A program made the translations under genes and the position numbers. A DNA stretch of 5,861 nt from an uncultured Bacillota bacterium. GTDB taxonomy: Bacteria > Bacillota > Clostridia > Christensenellales > UBA1242. The notes under the pieces are model-generated. The model did no database searches. It was given only the letters and a program-made list of their open reading frames with translations, and had not been told where the DNA came from. The stretch is taken from positions 1 to 5,861 of the forward strand of contig CASDQU010000025.1 of the NCBI GenBank assembly GCA_949282835.1, read 5' to 3'. Positions 1 to 5,861 of this stretch are shown one piece after another (within the stretch, counting starts at the first letter, position 1; each line of letters starts with the position of its first letter).

Positions 1-3000
1 TAGAGAATTGCTTGTTGCTTTGATTCAATCTTTACCCCTTCATTCTCAAGTTGTGCATTAGTTATATCAGCAGTCAAGTTATTTGGTAAAATCAAGTGAT
101 AATTTGAGGCTTTATTGCCAAATAGCCCTATATCATTCAAGGAAACATTGATATCGTTTCCTATTTCGCTGCTTTCAAATCTTGCACAATTTTCTCTGTC
201 ATAGAGCAGCACTACATCACTATCAATAAGCCCTGTGACATATGGATTTCTTAAAATTGCCACCGTTGTACCGTCATAGACTTTATCATATATGCTTGCT
301 ACAAGATATACATTTTTTGGAGTAATAGTCAAATATGCCTCATTGATAGTTATATTATAATTTGAATTATAAATATTAGTTTGGAGCTTATAATTACCAA
401 CATCTTCACCGCTTTCGCGCGATATATTGCCATGCAGAGTATCGCCGTTAATAAGGTTGCCCTCTTCAATAATATAGCTAAAGTTAGGGTCAATTTGCCC
501 ATATTCCTTTTCATAATTATCAACTTTTAATACAATATCAAGAGGTTTGATTGTGAAAGTGCCATTGATAAAAGTTAGCGAATAATTTTTGCCTAGTGTA
601 AGGCTACTTCTTATAGCATAGCTGCCAACATTTTCGCCTGGTATCCTATATACCGAGCCGCTTATCTTATCGCCATCTATCAGCTTTCCTTCAACTATTT
701 GATAGGTAAGCTCTGGGTCATTTTCACCATAGGTGACTGATACATCATCTGCCTTAATTGTAATAGGGCGCGCCAATATTTCAAAGTAATAGGTTTGGTA
801 TTTGATATTATAATTAGGGTTTGACAATGTGCAGATAATATTATAACTTCCAACATTTTCGCTTGAGCTAAGGCTTCTATCTCTATAAATGTCGCCTTCA
901 AACTGGTCACCTTCTACTATAGAGCCGACAATTTGATAACTAATCTGCGGCTCTTCTTCGCCATAAATTTTGCTTAGAAGAGTTGGTACTATTTCAATCT
1001 CTCTCTTTAAAATTTCAAATGTGTTAGTTATAAAATTAATGGTATAATTGTCATTTATTGCCAAAGTACCAAGTGTAATATTATATTTCCCAACGCTTTC
1101 GCCTTCATCACGCGACAGGCTGCCCACAAAGACATCGTCAAATTTTAATTGCCCACTTGTAAGCTCATATCCAATTATAGGGTCACTGTCACCATAAAAT
1201 TTCGATGTATATTTGGCATTTATGGTAATCGACTGTGATATTATCTCAAGATTGTCACTTTCATAGGTAAGATTATAGTTCTCGCCTAAAGAGAAAGAGC
1301 CTTGACATATTTTATATAGTCCAACATCTTCTCCCTCTTCTCTTTCCATTTGACCTTGAGAAATATTTGTGAGTACATCGTTATTTTTTAGCACGCCTTT
1401 AGTTACAACAACTGTGAAAGATGGGTCTTCATCACCATAGATTTTAACTTTTTTCTCTGCTCTAACACTGATATCGCTAGGTAAAATTTCAAGATAATTA
1501 GAGATAAAGGTAATAGTATATCTAGGATCAACACTAGAAGATAAAATCAGTTTATATTCTCCAACATTTTCGCCATATTCTCTTCTAATATCAAGCGACA
1601 AACTCTCACCGTCAACATCATTATCTACCGAATATTTATAGTTTGGGTCTTCATCGCCATATATTTTAACCGCTTTTTCGCAAGTTACTATTACCGGTCG
1701 TTTGTTAATAATGAAAACTCTATCTTGTACAAAAGAGAAGGTATAATTTTTATTCGTTGAAACATTATCACATATAAAGTCATAAACTCCGACATATTCG
1801 CCTTCCTCTCTTGAGAGAGTGCCGTCTATAACCTCCTCTATTGTATCATCATAGCAAAGCTGACCTTCATAAGCCAAAATTATTTCAAAGTCTGGGTCTT
1901 CATCGCCAAAAACTTTTTCATAATTTTCTGTCGTTATAATAATTTCTTTAGGATTTATTGTGAAAATACAAGAAGATTTGAGTGATATATTATAATTTGG
2001 ATTATTTTCATTGTTCAAAGTGTCAAGATAATAGGTGTAAATCCCTACATCTTCTCCTGCATTGCGCTTTATATCGCCTGTCAAAGAGTCGCCTTCAACT
2101 ATATTTAATGGATAGTAACTAAGCTCTGGGTCATCCTCTCCATAAATCTTTGATGCCTCTTCTACCACTATTTGAATATTCCTTCTCTCAATCATAACCG
2201 AATTATTTAATGTGTTATAACTGAAAATATAATTCCCGCTGCTCTCTCCCTCTATCGAAATTATCTCGTACTCAACCTCTTGCATGCCGCTGTCTGGCTG
2301 CACTGCTAAAGCAGTGAGAGATAAAACAAGTTCATCCTCTGGCAAGGTGTTATCATAGCTTACCGAATAATCTATATTTGGTAGCCCATCATAAATTTTA
2401 TTTTGAAAGGTTATATTTGCTGTGGCATTTCTTTTTACAATAGAAAATTTGTTGCTCTCGAAATTAATGTTATAGTTGGAGTTATATAGAGAACCAATAG
2501 TTATATCATACTCGCCAACATCTTCTCCACTTTCGCGTGAAAGGTAACCGCTAAGTTTGTCACCTTTGACAAGCTCGTCAACTGTATATGTCAATTCTGG
2601 GTCAAGTTCGCCATAAGTCTTGCTTGTTGCCTTCGCAAAGACGGTAATATCTTTTGGCGAAATTTTGCATTTGGCAGATATAAAATTAATTATATAATTT
2701 TCATTCTCTTGTGCAGAAAGTTTTATATCATGTTCGCCAACATTTTGCTCTTCTATATAGAAACTCACATTTAAGTTGTCGCCATCAAGCAAGCCTTTAG
2801 TGGAATATGAGAAATTAATTTCATCTCCATAAATAGCACTCACCTCTTTTGCGATTACATCTACAGTTTTTGGAAGAATATTACCTGTCAAGTTTAATTC
2901 ACTTACAGATAGAATATAATTGTCTTTATCTCTTCCATTAAGTGTGATTTTGCTGGTATCAACAACAACTTCTATATTGTTTCCAACATTAGCTGAAACA

Positions 3001-4790
3001 AAATTGCCCACCAAACTTACTGTAACATCTTCGCCGCTAACTACATTTGAAAGACCGGCTCTAATTGTTGCATTGACTTTTTTGTCATAAGTTTTATCTT
3101 CCACATAGACATTATTTAATGATATAGTACGCTTTATTATGCTAAATTTTGCGCCATTTTGTGCAAGAGTAAATGTATAATTAGGATTAGATGAGGCAAG
3201 TGTTCCCAAATTGTAATTATATTCGCCAATTTTTTCGCCCTCTTCTCTGCTAATACTTCCAAGCAATTTCTCTCCAGTTACCACATTCATTGGCTGGTAT
3301 GATAATTCAGGGTCATTATCGCCATACTGTTTTGTAATAACATTGGTATAAATTTCCACCTCTCTTTGATAGATTGTGCCATAACTTGATGGTACTATTT
3401 GAGAAGAAAGTTTATATATATCACTATCTTGACCTGTCAGAGTAACACTGCCAGTATAATTCACTTCTATCACTTTATTTGTGCCAGCATTGGCATTGGC
3501 ATAGCGTACTTCAATTCCGCTTAAAGAAATTTGATGATTATTCTCAACACCATTAAACAAATATATAATGTCATCGCTATCTATATTTGTAGTGCCATCA
3601 TAAACTCTATCAGCCACTTCTATGCCAGCAACAGCAATTGACTTGGTGAATTTTGCGTAAATCTCATCGCCTGCAGTGACTATATATCTAGATAGTTTTA
3701 ATTTTGTTGTTTCAAGTTCTCCATTTATGTACCAACCATCAAAGGTAAACCCTTGATTTACCTTTTGAATGGTAAGGGCTATCGCTTGACCGCTGTTATA
3801 TAACCCTTCCCCTATTATGGTGGCTGGATTTTCAAAATCGGTTAAAATTTCGACATTGACCTTGTCGGCATTGACGGTAAAGGTGACAATATTTTTTGAA
3901 TAAATAACATCGGTATTTATTGAACTTTCATAGCAATATGCTCTCACTCTTATGACAGTGCCATTAGGTATCTCATTCTTTAATATGAGATTGTCACCAG
4001 CCACTTCTGCATAATTGCCGCCAGCAGTGAACTGATATTTTATTTGATGATTTACTTTTGAATAGGATAAAAAATTCCCAGTCACATTATTTATATTTGT
4101 AATGTCGTTATAGCCATTTAATTTGATAACCCCTCCAGGTGTTACCGTCTGATTTTCATTGTCAAAATAAACTTCGTCAATTATTGTGTAAAGTCGTATA
4201 GTTGGCATTTCCATAATAAAGGAACTTTTTTCACTAGAATTGCCGCTTCCAACAGTTTGAAAAGAAAAACGAATTCTAGAAGTGTCGGTCAGCTGTAATA
4301 AGTTTGTTTTAATGGTAGAAGTGGTTTTTGCGCCATTATTACTTTGAATTGAAACGCTTTCATCACCTTGAGAAAGTGTAAGAATTATATTTGATTGGTC
4401 ATTTGCATACTCTGAAGTTATAGTTGCGCTTGCCTCTGCGTATACCACTCCTTTTTTGCTTAATTCTCTTATATCAGAAGTTAATGCAAGCTCTCCCCAG
4501 CCCGAATATACTCCTGCTTTTTGTGTGATTGGAACTATGGCATAGTGACTTTGCCCAGTATCCTCCACTTTTGTATTTTGCAAGGTGCTTTCGCCATTGT
4601 CGTTTACAAAATAGTGCTGTGGTCTGTTGCCTACAAGACCGGTAATCACAAATCTATTTCCGCTCAGTCCCTCTATCAGCGCATCTGCGCTTCCTGCAAA
4701 TAAATTAGATGTGCAGAAAAGAATGATAGCTGATGCTAACATTATCGCAACCATAATTAATAGAATTTTTAATTTGCTTCTAACTGTCAT
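1..4790 (-). CDS. Giant secreted MBG/YDG-repeat surface protein, 3'-truncated by the window
   Basis: One frame runs from the ATG at 4788-4790 to the left edge without a stop, giving 1,596 full codons; the gene continues beyond the window. Order of parts by residue: signal peptide 1-32; unassigned beta-rich region 33-205; Ig-like segment 206-306; divergent InlB B-repeat-like module 307-383 with the FTFDGWYING signature; then YDG and MBG modules from 384 to about 1579. MBG modules share an I.V.A....YGD.DPEL start, a central GD.L.G...RE.GE.VG.Y and an NY.I.F....F.I end. YDG modules carry VYDGTT. MBG (YGX-type) and YDG domains are families of long extracellular adhesin-like proteins, so a cell-surface or secreted fibre is the likely role; the ligand is unknown. 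No lipobox, catalytic motif or sorting signal is visible, and the anchor would be in the missing C-terminus. Cysteines are scattered and mostly single per module, so disulfides probably do not build the array. It follows the beta-helix gene by 17 bases. Confidence 0.93.
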   Translation of the reverse strand, partial: MTVRSKLKILLIMVAIMLASAIILFCTSNLFAGSADALIEGLSGNRFVITGLVGNRPQHYFVNDNGESTLQNTKVEDTGQSHYAIVPITQKAGVYSGWGELALTSDIRELSKKGVVYAEASATITSEYANDQSNIILTLSQGDESVSIQSNNGAKTTSTIKTNLLQLTDTSRIRFSFQTVGSGNSSEKSSFIMEMPTIRLYTIIDEVYFDNENQTVTPGGVIKLNGYNDITNINNVTGNFLSYSKVNHQIKYQFTAGGNYAEVAGDNLILKNEIPNGTVIRVRAYCYESSINTDVIYSKNIVTFTVNADKVNVEILTDFENPATIIGEGLYNSGQAIALTIQKVNQGFTFDGWYINGELETTKLKLSRYIVTAGDEIYAKFTKSIAVAGIEVADRVYDGTTNIDSDDIIYLFNGVENNHQISLSGIEVRYANANAGTNKVIEVNYTGSVTLTGQDSDIYKLSSQIVPSSYGTIYQREVEIYTNVITKQYGDNDPELSYQPMNVVTGEKLLGSISREEGEKIGEYNYNLGTLASSNPNYTFTLAQNGAKFSIIKRTISLNNVYVEDKTYDKKVNATIRAGLSNVVSGEDVTVSLVGNFVSANVGNNIEVVVDTSKITLNGRDKDNYILSVSELNLTGNILPKTVDVIAKEVSAIYGDEINFSYSTKGLLDGDNLNVSFYIEEQNVGEHDIKLSAQENENYIINFISAKCKISPKDITVFAKATSKTYGELDPELTYTVDELVKGDKLSGYLSRESGEDVGEYDITIGSLYNSNYNINFESNKFSIVKRNATANITFQNKIYDGLPNIDYSVSYDNTLPEDELVLSLTALAVQPDSGMQEVEYEIISIEGESSGNYIFSYNTLNNSVMIERRNIQIVVEEASKIYGEDDPELSYYPLNIVEGDSLTGDIKRNAGEDVGIYTYYLDTLNNENNPNYNISLKSSCIFTINPKEIIITTENYEKVFGDEDPDFEIILAYEGQLCYDDTIEEVIDGTLSREEGEYVGVYDFICDNVSTNKNYTFSFVQDRVFIINKRPVIVTCEKAVKIYGDEDPNYKYSVDNDVDGESLSLDIRREYGENVGEYKLILSSSVDPRYTITFISNYLEILPSDISVRAEKKVKIYGDEDPSFTVVVTKGVLKNNDVLTNISQGQMEREEGEDVGLYKICQGSFSLGENYNLTYESDNLEIISQSITINAKYTSKFYGDSDPIIGYELTSGQLKFDDVFVGSLSRDEGESVGKYNITLGTLAINDNYTINFITNTFEILKREIEIVPTLLSKIYGEEEPQISYQIVGSIVEGDQFEGDIYRDRSLSSSENVGSYNIICTLSNPNYNIKYQTYYFEILARPITIKADDVSVTYGENDPELTYQIVEGKLIDGDKISGSVYRIPGENVGSYAIRSSLTLGKNYSLTFINGTFTIKPLDIVLKVDNYEKEYGQIDPNFSYIIEEGNLINGDTLHGNISRESGEDVGNYKLQTNIYNSNYNITINEAYLTITPKNVYLVASIYDKVYDGTTVAILRNPYVTGLIDSDVVLLYDRENCARFESSEIGNDINVSLNDIGLFGNKASNYHLILPNNLTADITNAQLENEGVKIESKQQAIL
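54..3641 (-). repeat. Protein-level array of 4 YDG and 11 MBG modules
   Basis: Within the large CDS, residues 384-1579 break into modules of about 72-94 residues. Order: YDG1 384-477, MBG1 478-554, YDG2 555-640, MBG2 641-712, MBG3 713-787, YDG3 788-870, MBG4 871-948, MBG5 949-1031, MBG6 1032-1104, MBG7 1105-1186, MBG8 1187-1263, MBG9 1264-1341, MBG10 1342-1416, MBG11 1417-1491, YDG4 1492-1579. MBG starts vary around YGD.DP: YGDNDPEL, YGELDPEL, YGEDDPEL, YGDEDPNY, YGENDPEL, YGQIDPNF. YDG modules have VYDGTT (1 and 4), TYDKKV (2) and IYDGLP (3). The copies are well diverged in DNA, with synonymous differences even inside the shared motif, so this is an old duplication array and not a recent satellite. 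Module edges are set by eye to within a few residues. Confidence 0.85.
3642..3872 (-). other. Divergent InlB B-repeat-like module
   Basis: Residues 307-383 contain GEGLYNSGQAIALTIQKVN, then FTFDGWYING and a closing TAGDEIYAKF. This order of G-Y-x-x-G, F-x-F-D-G-W-Y-x-N-G and a final (I)YAKF strand is characteristic of divergent InlB B-repeat (Listeria-Bacteroides repeat) modules. These are small beta-grasp-like domains of secreted and surface proteins. Only one copy is present, directly before the YDG/MBG array. Confidence 0.75.
3873..4175 (-). other. Bacterial Ig-like segment of the repeat protein
   Basis: Residues 206-306 begin with VYFDNENQTVTPGGVIKLNG. They continue with IKYQFTAGGNYAEV, DNLILKNEIPNGTVIRVRAY and end in NIVTFTV. 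The pattern of a glycine-rich first turn, a YAEVAGDNL hairpin, a GT.IRVRA strand and a final hydrophobic strand resembles Big-type Ig-like domains of bacterial surface proteins. The family assignment is by eye and tentative. Confidence 0.45.
4176..4694 (-). other. Unassigned N-terminal beta-rich region of the repeat protein
   Basis: Residues 33-205 match no family I can name. The core runs from GVYSGWGELALTSDIREL (about 93-110) through VVYAEASATITSEYAN and SNIILTLSQGDESVSIQS to IRFSFQTVG and FIMEMPTIRLYTI. The alternating strands and glycine or asparagine turns look like a compact beta-sandwich. As the first folded part after the signal peptide, it is a candidate binding head. A carbohydrate-binding jelly-roll is possible but is only a guess. 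Confidence 0.5.
4695..4790 (-). other. Signal peptide of the repeat protein
   Basis: Residues 1-32 have a basic start (MTVRSKLK), a hydrophobic core of about 18 residues (ILLIMVAIMLASAIILFC), a polar turn (TSN) and a small-residue site near LFA followed by GSADA. This fits Sec export with signal peptidase I cleavage after A32, or slightly later near the SADA stretch. An uncleaved N-terminal anchor is the alternative. Confidence 0.85.
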
Positions 4791-4795
4791 TCTTT

Positions 4796-4799
4796 CTCC
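4796..4799 (-). promoter_or_regulatory. Ribosome binding site (GGAG) for the repeat protein
   Basis: The 17-base spacer reads ATAAAAGTGGAGAAAGA on the coding strand. Its GGAG core lies five bases before the ATG at 4788-4790. This fixes the start at that ATG rather than at the in-frame Met codons 13 and 17, which would cut into the signal peptide. The spacer has no hairpin or T-run, which supports read-through from the upstream gene. Confidence 0.8.
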
Positions 4800-4807
4800 A
4801 CTTTTAT

Positions 4808-5861
4808 TTAAAATAGACTAGGTTGTCTTAATTTTGCAAGAACAAATTGATTGCCCTCATATGTGTCGCTTGGTCTTATAAATGGCGAGGATGCGGCAAG
4901 CGTCAACACTGGTATAGAAAACTGTGCATTTGCAACACCTGCTGTAATCGTACCTTTGATATTTATATCTATATAATTACAATTTCCATTAAGTCCCTCT
5001 CTGTTTATAATGCCATTTCCCGAGTTGAAGGATAGCCCAACTATGCTTATATCAAAATTTAAAACTCCAAAATTGTAATATTCTGTACCATTGTAGTTAT
5101 ATTTATAATCGCTATATTTTCTCACAACTTCTTTGAACTGTCTTACAACTTCATCAAGTACACTTGAGAAGCCCGCACTTGAAAGCACTTGTTCAAGATT
5201 GCTCTTCATGCCCTGTTCTATTTCATCAGCAGTATGCCACATATAGAAATAGACATCGCCAACCAAAGTGAGCTCCCCGCGCCGTTGTCCAACATCGCTA
5301 GAATTATCTATGTTAAACATAATACCGCAAAGTAGTGTATTTGCAAAGGCGCTATCTTCAACTGTAAGTTTAGGCACAATAGGGTCATTGGCAAGTCTGC
5401 TTAATTTGACGCAAGCCAAAAGAGCATTTCGCACAATACAGCCTTTGATGATAGCACTTGAGCTGTATATATTAATACATGTATCTGCATTTTCTACAAT
5501 GCTATTATATAGCAACACATTTGTTGCATGACCATATAAAGCAAGTACTATTCCTTTATTTTCAAGGTCCATAAGAGAAGAATTTGCTGATAAAGTGTTT
5601 CCACGCAAGGTCACATTATCAATAATGATATTACTTTTTCTTATCACCATGCGCTCATAGCTTTCAACATTTGACAAATCAATCATGTGTCCATTGCCGT
5701 AGATATTATAATCTATATAGATGGTCGATTTATTGATAGATTTGTCACAAATAATGTCATTTTGTAGAACAATACCTGAGTAATTGTCAGTTAGCCCTTT
5801 ATTCTTTACTGTTTGAATGGAGTCGGCTGCCATATACTCAGAATATGAGTAAACATTGACA
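4808..5861 (-). CDS. Right-handed parallel beta-helix repeat protein, 5'-truncated by the window
   Basis: The frame is open from the right edge to a TAA at 4808-4810 and gives 350 residues. The first ATG (5831-5833) has no convincing Shine-Dalgarno site, and nine sense codons precede it in frame, so the true start and any signal peptide probably lie outside the window. Residues about 45-186 show short beta strands and turns typical of parallel beta-helix rungs: YNIYGNGHMIDLS, then IIIDNVTLRGNTL, VLLYNSIVENADTCINIYSS, AIIKGCIVRNALLACVKLS and LTVEDSAFANTLLCGIMF. Residues about 211-242 look like an amphipathic helix outside the solenoid. A second beta-rich segment (about 250-325) leads to the end, which carries no LPXTG-like motif or membrane segment. 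Such folds occur in secreted polysaccharide lyases and in non-enzymatic surface proteins. No catalytic site is recognisable, so the function is unknown. It lies 17 bases upstream of the repeat-protein gene and is probably in its operon. The fold call is fairly sure; the role is not. Confidence 0.85.
   Translation of the reverse strand, partial: VNVYSYSEYMAADSIQTVKNKGLTDNYSGIVLQNDIICDKSINKSTIYIDYNIYGNGHMIDLSNVESYERMVIRKSNIIIDNVTLRGNTLSANSSLMDLENKGIVLALYGHATNVLLYNSIVENADTCINIYSSSAIIKGCIVRNALLACVKLSRLANDPIVPKLTVEDSAFANTLLCGIMFNIDNSSDVGQRRGELTLVGDVYFYMWHTADEIEQGMKSNLEQVLSSAGFSSVLDEVVRQFKEVVRKYSDYKYNYNGTEYYNFGVLNFDISIVGLSFNSGNGIINREGLNGNCNYIDINIKGTITAGVANAQFSIPVLTLAASSPFIRPSDTYEGNQFVLAKLRQPSLF
5303..5728 (-). 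other. Parallel beta-helix solenoid region within the upstream CDS
   Basis: Residues about 45-186 of the visible fragment consist of successive rungs of roughly 20-25 residues. Alternating hydrophobic positions are punctuated by Asn, Gly and Ser turns, as in PbH1-type repeats. The opening motif YNIYGNGHMIDLS resembles the entry rung seen in many pectate-lyase-like solenoids. The rungs carry several cysteines (C128, C141, C150, C178), which may stack inside the solenoid. Boundaries are by eye. Confidence 0.7.

Noticed and set aside
695..910. Minus-strand open frame of 71 codons inside the repeat gene
   Set aside because: It is out of frame with the long MBG coding frame, which reads through the same bases with clear repeat motifs. 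It has no ribosome site or recognisable product.
54..3641. DNA-level tandem repeat or phase-variable satellite
   Set aside because: The period is seen in the protein only. Even the best-conserved motif (KIYGDEDP in MBG6 and MBG7) differs at synonymous sites, and no long identical DNA units or simple-sequence tracts are visible.
4713..4715. Cys26 in the signal peptide as a lipoprotein attachment site
   Set aside because: The residues before it (I-L-F) do not fit a lipobox, which needs Gly, Ala or Ser directly before the cysteine. A usual signal peptidase I site follows at LFA.
4521..4821. Two overlapping short plus-strand open frames (60 and 64 codons)
   Set aside because: They lie opposite the signal peptide and N-terminal region of the repeat protein. 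They show no domain or ribosome site and are best explained as antisense shadows.
4847..5531. Plus-strand open frames of 62 and 87 codons opposite the beta-helix gene
   Set aside because: The minus-strand frame gives a coherent solenoid protein across the same region. The plus-strand products are low in recognisable structure and lack start signals.
5831..5833. ATG as the true start of the beta-helix gene
   Set aside because: The frame stays open through nine more codons to the window edge, no good Shine-Dalgarno site precedes this ATG, and the protein would lack an export signal. A start outside the window is more likely.

Overview
The window holds parts of two genes, both on the minus strand, read in the order beta-helix protein (right edge to 4808) and then a very large repeat protein (4790 to the left edge). 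Neither gene is complete: the first lacks its 5' end and the second its 3' end. The gap between them is 17 bases and carries a Shine-Dalgarno motif but no terminator, so the two are probably co-transcribed. No RNA gene, mobile element, CRISPR array or supported plus-strand gene was found, and there is no non-coding stretch longer than those 17 bases.

The upstream gene (4808-5861) ends in a right-handed parallel beta-helix, the solenoid fold of many secreted or surface carbohydrate-active and adhesive proteins. It then leaves the solenoid through a predicted amphipathic helix and a second beta-rich tail. The downstream gene (3-4790, 1,596 codons with no stop) begins with a clear signal peptide. 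After it come an unassigned beta-rich N-terminal region, an Ig-like segment, a divergent InlB B-repeat-like module, and a long array of alternating YDG and MBG (YGX-type) modules: 4 YDG and 11 MBG by my reading. The layout is that of a long extracellular fibre or stalk. The C-terminus, which would show how it is anchored, lies outside the window.

The DNA is AT-rich, uses standard stop codons, has a purine-rich GGAG ribosome site, and combines MBG, YDG and InlB-B-like modules. This suggests an uncultured gut-type Bacillota (Clostridia-like) bacterium. That is inference from style only; Bacteroidota also carry MBG/YDG proteins.

A plausible reading is a two-gene cell-surface operon in which a beta-helix protein and a long repeat protein are exported together for adhesion, glycan contact or envelope structure. 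No catalytic residues, transport genes or defence genes are visible, so the window gives no direct evidence of an enzymatic or immune system.
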